Assembly (NCBI RefSeq): GCF_009680455.1
Contig: NZ_WKRD01000001.1
Span: 310,001-374,000 of the forward strand
Source: Lachnospira eligens
GTDB taxonomy: Bacteria > Bacillota > Clostridia > Lachnospirales > Lachnospiraceae
DNA length: 64,000 nucleotides
Reading direction: 5' to 3'
Below are positions 18,277 to 26,851 of the stretch, in pieces (position 1 is the first letter of the stretch; every line of letters begins with the position of its first letter). The notes below the pieces were generated by a model. That model made no database searches, was not told the origin of the DNA, and saw only the letters and a list, made by a program, of their open reading frames with translations. A program made the position numbers and the translations under genes.

Positions 18277-19398
18277 TCACATACCACACATTTTATCAAT
18301 TAATTCTCTTCTGCGCATATTCTGTTCAATAACAATCTTTAATTTATCTATATTTTTAGCAGGAACCCACGCCTTTCCTGCGTTATAGTACTGATTTATG
18401 ATCTTCCAGAATTTTTCTGGAAAGCTCAATAATGTCACAAGCATGTCAATATCATCATCTTCAAGCGGCTTTAATCTGTCGTATTCATCAACCAGTCTGT
18501 ATGCCACATTAATATTCCAGTCATGCTTTTCCATAACCTTTCTTAAAAACTGGTAAAGATCTGCAACCTGACAGTCATTATGACATTTTTCAAAATTAGT
18601 CACTGCATTGCCGCCATTACCAACATCAAGAAACACATTATGATAATTATAGCTTCCATGCACAAGCTCATTAGTCTGTTCCATCCTGTCAAAGCGCTCA
18701 TCAAAACGTTTTGAATTAATATTCCTGCTCGCTTCATCCGCTTCCCTGAAAAATGTATCAACCGCACCAAGCGCAATCTGTTCAAATTCATTTTTCTTTT
18801 TCTTGCCACGCATATAATTAGCTGCCTTTTTAATTTCTTTTGTATGTCTTTCCATATTGGTGCGTAACCCTGCTCCCCTGTCAAAATGTACAGCATTATG
18901 TACGATGCTTTCACTGGCCTTTAATTCTGACTCGGGCTGCTCATCTGCGGTCTCTGCAAGCGCCATACATTCCCATTGCTTTGTAATATTTGTATTTACA
19001 TTATTCCTTAAATATCTTACACCATTAGACGAAACAACATTTAGACAAATATGAAGTCTTGCCAGAGTCCTTACCGCCTCCATCACGTCATTCACAGACT
19101 TGACATCACATTCCCTGCCTCCAAACCAGTTCTTCATTACATATCTGTGCCCATCATCTCCAACAGTAAAAAGTTCTCCATCCTGATTTCTCACATATGT
19201 ATCCACATTTTCAAAGCCTGCATCACTAACTGCTTTTGTCACTGCCTCATCTCTCAGATAAAACCCATCATTTCTTGAACACTCGAGAAAAAGTCTGCAC
19301 CCTCTGTCTGTAAAAAGAATTACTCCTCCACGACCTTTTACCATTTTATTAACCTGAATATCATAAAATCTAATACATTCCAATGATTTATCGTTCAT
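18277..19398 (-). CDS. CotS-like kinase-fold protein, probably catalytically dead
   Basis: A 373-residue protein resembling CotS/YutH-type proteins of the aminoglycoside phosphotransferase fold. RYVMKNWFGGREC resembles the beta-3 lysine region. The catalytic loop reads HGSYNYHNVF where active relatives have HGD, and the metal site reads TNFEKC where they have (I)DFE. Loss of both acidic residues suggests a pseudokinase. The start at 19396-19398 follows GGGGGA by five bases; codons further upstream are in frame but lack a good site. It is the first gene of the second polysaccharide operon. In Bacillus, relatives are spore-coat or teichoic-acid-linked proteins, so a role in surface glycan assembly is plausible. 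Confidence 0.7.
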   Translation of the reverse strand: MNDKSLECIRFYDIQVNKMVKGRGGVILFTDRGCRLFLECSRNDGFYLRDEAVTKAVSDAGFENVDTYVRNQDGELFTVGDDGHRYVMKNWFGGRECDVKSVNDVMEAVRTLARLHICLNVVSSNGVRYLRNNVNTNITKQWECMALAETADEQPESELKASESIVHNAVHFDRGAGLRTNMERHTKEIKKAANYMRGKKKKNEFEQIALGAVDTFFREADEASRNINSKRFDERFDRMEQTNELVHGSYNYHNVFLDVGNGGNAVTNFEKCHNDCQVADLYQFLRKVMEKHDWNINVAYRLVDEYDRLKPLEDDDIDMLVTLLSFPEKFWKIINQYYNAGKAWVPAKNIDKLKIVIEQNMRRRELIDKMCGM

Positions 19399-19528
19399 AT
19401 AATCCCCCATTTCCGCACTTAATACAGACGCCCTTTGCTCATACGCCTGCGTCTGCCTTATCTTATGACATTTATGGCTGCTATATTCCTTGGATTTAAT
19501 GATACGACGAATTAAGAAAATCATAATC

Positions 19529-19557
19529 TTGATGAAAATGTAATTTTTTCTTATAAT
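19529..19557 (+). promoter_or_regulatory. Sigma-A type promoter of cca
   Basis: TTGATG (19529-19534) and TATAAT (19552-19557) with a 17-base spacer, 55 bases before the cca start. Confidence 0.7.
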
Positions 19558-19612
19558 AGATAGATGTGAGCTTTTTTCACATTTATAATAAATATTATTA
19601 TAGGGGGAAATC

Positions 19613-20866
19613 ATGCCTGAAAACTTTCATATTGACATGCCGGAAGCTGTCAGGAACATTATACATACAATTGAAGAACACGGCTTCAAAGCATATGCCG
19701 TTGGCGGATGCATAAGAGACAGTATCCTTGGACGAAACCCAGATGACTGGGATATAACCACTTCTGCTGTTCCATCACAGATAAAAACTTTCTTTAAAAG
19801 AACTGTTGATACTGGAATCGCCCACGGAACCGTCACTATAATGATAGATAAAACCGGATACGAAGTTACAACCTACAGAATTGATGGCGAATACGAGGAT
19901 GGCAGGCATCCGAAGTCTGTAGAATTTTCAGACAGGCTTGTTGATGACCTGTGCCGCCGTGATTTTACGATAAATGCCATGGCATACAACGACACTGATG
20001 GATTTGTTGATGAATTTAAGGGTCTTGATGATTTGGATACAAAAATAATACGCTGCGTTGGTGAACCAGAATTAAGATTTACAGAGGACGCTCTGCGAAT
20101 GATGCGTGCCATAAGATTTTCTGCACAGCTTGGCTTTACCATTGATGAAGCAACATGGAATGCAATTAAAAAGCTTTCCCCTTCAATCAGCAAAATAAGC
20201 ATGGAGCGTGTGCATGTAGAGCTTGGCAAAACGCTTATGTCTGCACATCCCGATTATGTTGCGCAATATTCAGAAGCAGGACTTTTTGCCCCAATACTCC
20301 CGGTAATTGACAATGCTCTAAAGAGCCGCTACAAGCGCAAAATACTTGCAACATTACAACACACACCTGATAATATATACTTACGCTACGCTGCACTTTT
20401 CATAACTTCTACACCTGATGAAGCAGCTAAGACTCTCCGTGCACTTAAGCTGGATAACAAGACAGTTAACACAGTATCAAAGCTTGTTGAATTATCAAAG
20501 ATGGATATAGAAGAAACTGAGCCGGCTGTTCGTACTGCCCTTAATAAGTATGGCAGAGATTTCCTGCCTCTGTGGCATGAGCTTATGATGGCTGTAATCC
20601 AGGCATCTGAAGACATCACAGGAATAAGTAATCCGGCGAAGGTAAAGCATCTTCTCACATTAAAGCGTCTTGTAACAGATATTCTTGCACGAGGTGACTG
20701 CTTTACAATAAAAGCCCTCGACATATCAGGAAATGACCTTATTGAATATGGCCTTCAGGGACACGAAATCGGTGAAACACTGAAATCCCTGCTTGATATC
20801 GTTATAGAGAACCCTAAGCTCAATGATAAAGCTACTCTTATTGCAATGATTGAACATATCAAATAA
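19613..20866 (+). CDS. cca: CCA tRNA nucleotidyltransferase
   Basis: A 417-residue enzyme that adds or repairs the 3' CCA of tRNA. The nucleotidyltransferase domain has GGCIRDSILGRNPDDWDITT, with the two metal-binding aspartates, then RRDFTINAMA and FTEDALRMMRAIRF with the ATP/CTP-selecting residues. There is no HD phosphohydrolase domain, so it is the Gram-positive bifunctional type. GGGGGAAA precedes ATG 19613. It diverges from the polysaccharide operon and ends in a shared terminator. Confidence 0.95.
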   Translation: MPENFHIDMPEAVRNIIHTIEEHGFKAYAVGGCIRDSILGRNPDDWDITTSAVPSQIKTFFKRTVDTGIAHGTVTIMIDKTGYEVTTYRIDGEYEDGRHPKSVEFSDRLVDDLCRRDFTINAMAYNDTDGFVDEFKGLDDLDTKIIRCVGEPELRFTEDALRMMRAIRFSAQLGFTIDEATWNAIKKLSPSISKISMERVHVELGKTLMSAHPDYVAQYSEAGLFAPILPVIDNALKSRYKRKILATLQHTPDNIYLRYAALFITSTPDEAAKTLRALKLDNKTVNTVSKLVELSKMDIEETEPAVRTALNKYGRDFLPLWHELMMAVIQASEDITGISNPAKVKHLLTLKRLVTDILARGDCFTIKALDISGNDLIEYGLQGHEIGETLKSLLDIVIENPKLNDKATLIAMIEHIK

Positions 20867-20882
20867 TATAATCATAAAATAA

Positions 20883-20945
20883 CCCTCACCGGCTGCCTTC
20901 TATTCTGGATACATATCAATTACATCGGCTTTGGTGAGGGATTCT
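20883..20945. terminator. Bidirectional terminator between cca and the Rpn-family gene
   Basis: CCCTCACC (20883-20890) pairs with GGTGAGGG (20933-20940), followed by ATTCTTTT on the plus strand and by TTATTTT on the minus strand. The two genes are convergent. The 42-base loop is long for a terminator. Confidence 0.6.
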
Positions 20946-20946
20946 T

Positions 20947-21933
20947 TTAATTAATTGCGAGTTTATTTTTAATTATATCAATGTTGTAATCAGGTGCAGC
21001 CGCAATCACTACATCATATATCGGCTTGATATCTGCCACTTCTTCCTCAAGTTCTGAGGCTATTGTCTCCAGAGTTTTTGATTTCTTTACCTTTTTTATA
21101 ATCTGATTAATCATCATAGATTGTTCGCCCTCCGCAAATGCTTTTTCAGAAGCCTCCTTAGCAGCTTTCTCTACTATTTCCTGCGCCATTCCCTGTGCAA
21201 CTTCCTGCGCATACTCCTCAGCCAACACTCTTCTGACTTCTTCCTCATCATAATCATATATACTCACTTCGACGACCTCCTCCCTGTGCTGTTCGAAGAA
21301 ATCGACAAGTATATCCTCATCTATGCATTCGTTCATTGCCTCTGTTACTGCAATTCTGACATTGTCACCTTCAACACCCATCTTGAACCTCACCTTATTA
21401 ACAAATGTCATGTAATCACGCAGCGTTTTGCACTTATTAAGGATATGTACATCTTCGTTAATGTTGATAACACGCACCTTAAGCTCCAGCTCCGGATTGT
21501 CTGTCGGAATCTCGTACATATCTGACAGCCTGATTTCATCCTCATCTTCAACCCATTTTTCCAGACCATTGTAGAATGTCACAAAATGCGGAACAGGAAT
21601 CTTAATCATACTTCTCCTGTGAAGCATGGAATTACTGAACAGCTCCCTGAATACATCAGACACATAGTGCAAAAATCTTAACGGCATATTAGGATTCTTA
21701 CTCGACTGCTGCTCAAACATATACAGGCTCATACATAGTAAAAATGAAGCATCATTCTTATACTTCATATATGAACCGCCGTTTAATGTAGTCACCTGCA
21801 AATCATCCACATTCGTGTAAGCTGAATTGTTAAGTGCATTATACAGTTCTAAAAGATTCTTCTTATCCCTGTACAGCATACAGAATACATTGTCCTTAAA
21901 TTTAGATGTTACATTGTCTTTCTTCTCTGCCAT
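20947..21933 (-). CDS. Rpn/PD-(D/E)XK transposase-like nuclease family protein
   Basis: A 328-residue protein of a family that is abundant in Lachnospiraceae genomes. It has VFCMLYRDKKNLLELYNAL, then NDASFLLCMSLYMFEQQSS, which fits the D-x(n)-E-Q core of the Rpn recombination-promoting nuclease/transposase-like fold, and ends in an Ala/Glu-rich coiled coil (about residues 235-290). I cannot say whether it is active. The start at 21931-21933 lies six bases after GGGGAGG. No inverted repeats or partner transposon genes flank it. Confidence 0.65.
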   Translation of the reverse strand: MAEKKDNVTSKFKDNVFCMLYRDKKNLLELYNALNNSAYTNVDDLQVTTLNGGSYMKYKNDASFLLCMSLYMFEQQSSKNPNMPLRFLHYVSDVFRELFSNSMLHRRSMIKIPVPHFVTFYNGLEKWVEDEDEIRLSDMYEIPTDNPELELKVRVININEDVHILNKCKTLRDYMTFVNKVRFKMGVEGDNVRIAVTEAMNECIDEDILVDFFEQHREEVVEVSIYDYDEEEVRRVLAEEYAQEVAQGMAQEIVEKAAKEASEKAFAEGEQSMMINQIIKKVKKSKTLETIASELEEEVADIKPIYDVVIAAAPDYNIDIIKNKLAIN

Positions 21934-21975
21934 AGACATCCTCCCCGTCTCTTTTGCAGGCAGATATCCACGCAC

Positions 21976-22241
21976 ATATACTAATATTGTCTATATAAAT
22001 ATATTAGCATCTACAGATATCTAAAACAAGCCTGCATTATTCAATTATGTGTTAATGGGTTATTGCTGAATGACTATCCAGCTTTGATAAGCAACTGCCT
22101 GATTAGATAAAATCATGTCAATTGCGTCAGATATAAGAAACATTTCTTTTAATATATTGTTATCATATTTTCAATTATATGTCAATATATATTTTATCAA
22201 GAATATGTATAAATGTAAAATCCCCTCCAGATTATAAAAAA
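21976..22241. other. A/T-rich spacer with no recognised gene
   Basis: Between the Rpn-family gene and the proS terminator. It contains a short inverted repeat CTAATAT/ATATTAG at about 21979-22006 and otherwise only A/T-rich sequence. I see no convincing ORF or RNA. Confidence 0.4.
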
Positions 22242-22272
22242 GCCCCCTCCGGCAATACTGCCGAAAGGGACT
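22236..22272 (-). terminator. Terminator of proS
   Basis: On the minus strand AGTCCCTTTCGGCA pairs with TGCCGGAGGGGGCT (arms within 22242-22272; the stem has internal mismatches) and is followed by TTTTTT. Confidence 0.85.
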
Positions 22273-22303
22273 CCATTCTCAAAAATCCTATAAATAATTA
22301 TGA

Positions 22304-23743
22304 TTAATATGCCTTACCCCAGTAAACCATAGCCTTAGCCGGCTTACCACAGCATACGCACACATCACTTAACTTCTCCTGTGCAAATGGCATACATCTT
22401 GATGTACATGTAGTATCTTCCTTAATCTTGTCCTCACAAGCCTGGTCTCCACACCACATAGCCTTGATGAATCCAGCCTTATTAGCTGCTGTATCCTTGA
22501 ATTCATCATAATTAAGAGCTGTATATGTATGAGCTTCTCTGTGAGCTCTTGCTCTCTCAAGCATATCCTTCTGGATAGTATCAAGAATTTCTGGAATTCT
22601 GTCTGCAAGCTCATCGATAGATACAGTAATCTTCTCTCTTGTATCACGACGAACAATAACAGCCTGATTAGCCTCGATATCTCTTGGTCCCATCTCAACT
22701 CTTACAGGGATACCACGCATCTCCTGCTCAGAGAACTTCCAGCCAGGATTCTTATCTGAATCATCAACCTTAACACGAAGCCCTGCTGCCTTAAGAGCCT
22801 GTCCAACTTCATAAGCCTTGTCAAGAACGCCTGCCTTCTTCTGCATAATAGGAATAACATCAACCTGAACAGGTGCAACCTTAGGTGGAAGCACAAGTCC
22901 TGAATCATCACCGTGAGTCATAATAACAGCACCAATAAGTCTTGTTGTTGTTCCCCATGAAGTCTGGTGAACATATTTTAACTTATTATCCTTGTCTGTG
23001 TACTGGATACCAAATGCTTTGGCAAATCCATCACCAAAGTTATGGCTTGTACCTGACTGGAGAGCCTTGCCATCATGCATAAGCGCCTCGATAGTATAAG
23101 TAGCCTCTGCTCCTGCAAACTTCTCCTTATCAGTCTTACGTCCCTTAATTACAGGAATTGCAAGAACTTCCTCACAGAAGTCAGCGTAAAGGTTAAGCAT
23201 CTGCTGTGTACGTGCCTCAGCCTCTTCTGCTGTAGCATGTGCTGTATGGCCTTCCTGCCATAAGAACTCTCTTGAACGAAGGAATGGTCTTGTCTCCTTT
23301 TCCCATCTTACAACTGAACACCACTGGTTATATACCTTTGGTAAATCTCTGTATGACTGTATCTCATCTTTATAGAAATCACAGAAAAGTGTCTCTGATG
23401 TAGGTCTTACACACATTCTTTCCTGAAGTGGATTAAGTCCGCCATAAGTTACCCATGCAACTTCTGGTGCAAATCCTTCTACATGATCCTTCTCAACCTC
23501 AAGAAGGCTCTCTGGAATGAACATTGGAAGATAAACATTCTCAACACCTGTTTCCTTGAATCTTCTGTCCATCTCATTCTTAATATTCTCCCAGATTGCA
23601 TATCCAGCCGGCTTAAAAATCATGCATCCCTTGACGCTTGAGTAAGACATAAGCTCTGCCTTCTTACACACATCTGTGTACCACTGAGCGAAATCCTCTT
23701 TCATGGATGTAATCGCTTCTACTAATTTCTTATCTTCTGCCAT
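22304..23743 (-). CDS. proS: Prolyl-tRNA synthetase, archaeal/eukaryote-like short form
   Basis: A 479-residue class II synthetase of the ProS type 3 family, which lacks the large editing insert of typical bacterial ProRS. Class II motif 2 is seen in [12 protein letters not shown] and in the [21 protein letters not shown] block, and motif 3 in the [14 protein letters not shown] region. The C-terminal domain carries clustered cysteines ([21 protein letters not shown]) that form a zinc site, and ends in the family's conserved aromatic Tyr. The 93-base leader holds three hairpins but no T-box sequence. Confidence 0.95.
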   Translation of the reverse strand: MAEDKKLVEAITSMKEDFAQWYTDVCKKAELMSYSSVKGCMIFKPAGYAIWENIKNEMDRRFKETGVENVYLPMFIPESLLEVEKDHVEGFAPEVAWVTYGGLNPLQERMCVRPTSETLFCDFYKDEIQSYRDLPKVYNQWCSVVRWEKETRPFLRSREFLWQEGHTAHATAEEAEARTQQMLNLYADFCEEVLAIPVIKGRKTDKEKFAGAEATYTIEALMHDGKALQSGTSHNFGDGFAKAFGIQYTDKDNKLKYVHQTSWGTTTRLIGAVIMTHGDDSGLVLPPKVAPVQVDVIPIMQKKAGVLDKAYEVGQALKAAGLRVKVDDSDKNPGWKFSEQEMRGIPVRVEMGPRDIEANQAVIVRRDTREKITVSIDELADRIPEILDTIQKDMLERARAHREAHTYTALNYDEFKDTAANKAGFIKAMWCGDQACEDKIKEDTTCTSRCMPFAQEKLSDVCVCCGKPAKAMVYWGKAY

Positions 23744-23836
23744 AATAAACCTCTTTCTATGACATTACAGCCCCGTTTCATACGGAGCCTGATGCGAATG
23801 CTGCTTCGCATTGTCCGCCTGCCATTGACGGCACCA
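23744..23836 (-). promoter_or_regulatory. Structured 5' leader of proS with three small hairpins
   Basis: Plus-strand coordinates of the stems: CCGT/ACGG (23773-23785), ATGCGAA/TTCGCAT (23792-23811, 6-base loop) and TGCC/GGCA (23820-23833). They fill almost the whole gap to the upstream permease gene. No T-box conserved sequence (AGGGTGG...) and no U-run is present. This may be a small cis-acting RNA or a processed intercistronic region. Confidence 0.4.
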
Positions 23837-24907
23837 CTAGAGTTTATCATGTTCTAAAATGCTTTTCAAGTAAAGAACAAGTGCTTTTATTATACAATAT
23901 GATATTGGTCCAAGAATAAATCCTACAACCCCATACACAAGTATCCCGATATATATAACCGCAAGCATTGTAAATGGCGCAATTCCCATTCTGTCACCCA
24001 TACATTTTGACTCCATAATCTCCCTCACAAAATATGTGACAATATACAACACCACAAGAATCACCGCATTTTTCACATGTCCGAAAAGCAGGCTTCCCAC
24101 AGCCCACGGTATCAGTACCGTTCCCGTACCAAATATCGGAAGTGCGTCAATAATACCAGTCAGCACACCAAGAAGAATCGCATATGGATTGCCTATCATT
24201 AAAAATGCTGTTGAACACACCACAATATTTATCGACATTATAATAAGCTGCACCCTGAAATATACATTTATCAAATTGCGAAGCCCCACATGCACCGCCC
24301 CGACTTCGTCCTTAAATATAGTGTTCTCCCGCCAGCTTCTGTACTTCTCAATTCCAGCCGCCGCATATATCGTTCCAATAAAGCACACCACAAGTCCGGC
24401 AACCGCCATAACGCACCATGTTATAACCGGAACAGAATGTTTTCTCATAATTGTAAAGAACATCTGCTGTCCGTCTCCATCTATAATTATCCCTTTACAT
24501 TTTTCAAAAAATGCGTAACTGCAGCCTTCTTTTAACTTAATCCAGCCATCAATACGACAGCATACAAGCTTAAACTGCCCATCAAGGCTGTTAATATTCT
24601 CATCAAAATTGGCTATGAAATCTTTAAGTTCGCGAAACGCCATATAACCGACATACAACAGCACTGAAAGAATAATAAGCGTTACCATTGTTACAACTAT
24701 ACTCGCAGCAAGCATCTTTTTCTCCCTTAAAAGTTTCGCCAGCCCCACTATCGGCTTCTGAAGCAGCACCGCAAAACAAAATGCAAGCAAGAAAGGCCAC
24801 ACATAATAGAATAGTACTTTAAATATAAAGAAAACCACCGCAATAATAACGGCACTCGCCAAAAGAAGCGTCAGCCGCTTCCTGAAATCCCACACATTTT
24901 CACCCAT
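23837..24907 (-). CDS. AI-2E/YtvI-family membrane transport protein
   Basis: A 356-residue protein with about seven or eight membrane segments: paired segments in the first 85 residues, one near 165, then four or more from about 215. The region GVLTGIIDALPIFGTGTVLIPWA is the conserved family loop (GxxxxxxDxxPxxG). Family members include sporulation protein YtvI and sodium/proton antiporters; the substrate is uncertain. GAGGTGG precedes ATG 24905-24907. It is 93 bases upstream of proS on the same strand. Confidence 0.88.
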   Translation of the reverse strand: MGENVWDFRKRLTLLLASAVIIAVVFFIFKVLFYYVWPFLLAFCFAVLLQKPIVGLAKLLREKKMLAASIVVTMVTLIILSVLLYVGYMAFRELKDFIANFDENINSLDGQFKLVCCRIDGWIKLKEGCSYAFFEKCKGIIIDGDGQQMFFTIMRKHSVPVITWCVMAVAGLVVCFIGTIYAAAGIEKYRSWRENTIFKDEVGAVHVGLRNLINVYFRVQLIIMSINIVVCSTAFLMIGNPYAILLGVLTGIIDALPIFGTGTVLIPWAVGSLLFGHVKNAVILVVLYIVTYFVREIMESKCMGDRMGIAPFTMLAVIYIGILVYGVVGFILGPISYCIIKALVLYLKSILEHDKL

Positions 24908-25039
24908 ATGCCACCTCGCACCTGCTAATACTTATCGTTTAATTAGTGTGTGCATGGCTAGGACATTTATTCGCCGAATGTTGTTGATTAATTATTAAAA
25001 CGCATGTATTCTTAATAAAAACATTAAAAGGACACAACC

Positions 25040-25714
25040 ATGCTTAATATAATACACGAAACTAAAGACATTATTATAGTGAATAAACCAGCCGGACAGC
25101 TATCCCAGGGTGCGAAAGGATTTGATTTAGACCTTGTAAGCGAAGTTATGACTTACAACGCTTCACAGGGAAAGTCTGCATATGCAGCAATAATCAACCG
25201 CCTTGACAGACCGGTTTCAGGACTTGTGCTTATTGCAAAGAATAAGTCTGCAGCAGCAAAGTATTCCACACTAATGCAGAAGGAGGGCGGATTTAATAAA
25301 CAATATGAAGCTTTAATATGTGGAAAACCATCCGAACCAAAAGGAACTTTTGTTGATTATTTAAAGAAAGATGGAAGAACGAACACATCAGCCATAGTTC
25401 CGGCAGACGCCGCTGCTAATGATAAAGAAGCAAAGCTTTCAAAGCTTGAATATGAAGTGATATCTTATGATGAAGTTAAAGACATTACACATGTAAGAAT
25501 ACATCTGATTACCGGCAGACATCACCAGATAAGAGTACAGTTTGCAAGCCGCAGGAACCCGCTTGTTGGAGATTATAAATATGCCACTGCTGATTGCGAC
25601 ATGGATAACGCCGTTAAAGCAGTGGCACTTAAAAGAAACCAGATTGCGCTGTGTGCTGTTTCACTTACTGTTGATAACAAAACTTACAGTGTTGCACCTG
25701 AGTTTTTGCTTTGA
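25040..25714 (+). CDS. RluA-family pseudouridine synthase
   Basis: A 224-residue enzyme that isomerises uridine in rRNA or tRNA. The catalytic aspartate is in INRLDRPVSGLVLIAK, HLITGRHHQIRVQFA is motif II/III, and RRNPLVGDYKY is typical of the family. There is no S4 domain at the N-terminus, so this is the short form. AAAAGGA precedes ATG 25040. The target position cannot be inferred. Confidence 0.93.
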   Translation: MLNIIHETKDIIIVNKPAGQLSQGAKGFDLDLVSEVMTYNASQGKSAYAAIINRLDRPVSGLVLIAKNKSAAAKYSTLMQKEGGFNKQYEALICGKPSEPKGTFVDYLKKDGRTNTSAIVPADAAANDKEAKLSKLEYEVISYDEVKDITHVRIHLITGRHHQIRVQFASRRNPLVGDYKYATADCDMDNAVKAVALKRNQIALCAVSLTVDNKTYSVAPEFLL

Positions 25715-26135
25715 TGACACGTTGCATTTTTCACTTTCGGACTTTTATATGTAATTCATGGACGTACCGTCCAATATTTTGCTGATAAAGTCCAACCATT
25801 TACAGCCTGCGTCCAATAACCTACACAACAAGTTTTCTTTGCATACCTAGTAGGTTTCCTGCGTGTCATTCTAACACTCACTCCTTGCTAAAAACCCATG
25901 AAACACTTTTCTTATTATAATTTCGTAGGTTAATTAGCGCATAAACCACTGAAATAGCTACTTGAAACAAGAAAAAAGACCTACAAAAAGAATCTATCAA
26001 CATCTTTTCGTAGGTCTTTGTCATAACTTCAATTTGTTTACATGCAATAAACACCCACTAATCTACATATCATTGGTCAATTAGTATGTTTTCAAAATCA
26101 GCATGTAATATGACATAGTCTATAAGTTTAATCTT
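25715..26135. repeat. Second intergenic cluster of CCTAC/GTAGG repeats, no gene
   Basis: This 421-base gap between convergent genes holds CCTAC or GTAGG cores at about 25819, 25849, 25925, 25980, 26010 and the phrase CACCCACTAATCTACATAT near 26052. Several phrases match the cluster around the orphan nuclease at 10346-11990: ATAATTTCGTAGG, (A)CTACTTGAAA versus CAACTTGAAA, and AAAAAGACCTAC. There is no ORF in it. Confidence 0.55.
25972..26019. terminator. GACCTAC hairpin, probably a bidirectional terminator
   Basis: AAAGACCTAC (25975-25984) pairs with GTAGGTCTTT (26010-26019), extended by AAAAG/CTTTT after one mismatch. It has the same arms as the hairpin after capD and lies between an RluA gene (+) and a response regulator gene (-). 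Confidence 0.55.
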
Positions 26136-26825
26136 TTACATTTTAAAGCGGTATCCCACACCCCATATAGTCTCAATATACTGAGGCTTGCTTGTATCAA
26201 GCTCAATCTTCTCTCTGATTTTCTTGATGTGGACAGTTACAGTTGCGATGTCACCGATTGAATCCATATCCCAGATTTCCTTGAAAAGTTCTTCCTTAGT
26301 GAAGACATGGTTAGGATTCTCTGCAAGGAACGTAAGAAGGTCGAATTCCTTCGTTGTAAAAGGCTTCTCCTCACCATTAACAAATACTCTTCTTGCTGTC
26401 TTATCAATCTTGATTCCTCTGATTTCAATAATATTGTTATTGTTCTTAGAATTACTTACAAGTCTGTCATATCTTGCAAGATGTGCCTTTACTCTTGCAA
26501 CAAGCTCACTAGGGCTGAATGGCTTGGTCATGTAATCATCCGCACCAACTCCAAGTCCTCTTATCTTATCAATATCTTCCTTCTTGGCAGATACCATGAT
26601 AATAGGAATATCCTTAACTTCTCTTACCTGCTTGCATATCTCGAAACCATCAGTTCCGGGAAGCATAATATCAAGGATACACATATCAATATCCTCATGC
26701 AGTGCAGCCGCAAGACCACTTGTTCCATCATTACATACCTCAACCTCATATCCGTTAAGTTCAAGGTAATCCTTCTCAATATCTGCAATACTCTCTTCAT
26801 CTTCTACAATTAATATCTTGCTCAT
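26136..26825 (-). CDS. OmpR-family response regulator
   Basis: A 229-residue regulator. The receiver domain (1-120) has EDEES, the phospho-acceptor Asp52 in CILDIMLPG, and the switch Lys in YMTKPFSPSEL. A winged-helix DNA-binding domain follows, with KEFDLLTFLAENP, TVTVHIKKIREKI and the C-terminal TIWGVGYRFKM. The start at 26823-26825 follows AGGGGA; an in-frame ATG nine codons earlier overlaps the kinase stop region. It is co-transcribed with the histidine kinase 26 bases upstream. The signal is unknown. Confidence 0.95.
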   Translation of the reverse strand: MSKILIVEDEESIADIEKDYLELNGYEVEVCNDGTSGLAAALHEDIDMCILDIMLPGTDGFEICKQVREVKDIPIIMVSAKKEDIDKIRGLGVGADDYMTKPFSPSELVARVKAHLARYDRLVSNSKNNNNIIEIRGIKIDKTARRVFVNGEEKPFTTKEFDLLTFLAENPNHVFTKEELFKEIWDMDSIGDIATVTVHIKKIREKIELDTSKPQYIETIWGVGYRFKM

Positions 26826-26851
26826 AGCCAGTCCCCTTTCGTGTAGTTTCA

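Noticed and set aside
20947..21933. Rpn-family gene as part of an insertion sequence
   Set aside because: No flanking inverted repeats or target duplications, and the gene ends at a terminator shared with cca.
23744..23836. T-box riboswitch ahead of proS
   Set aside because: No T-box sequence, no specifier-loop-sized structure and only 93 bases of leader.
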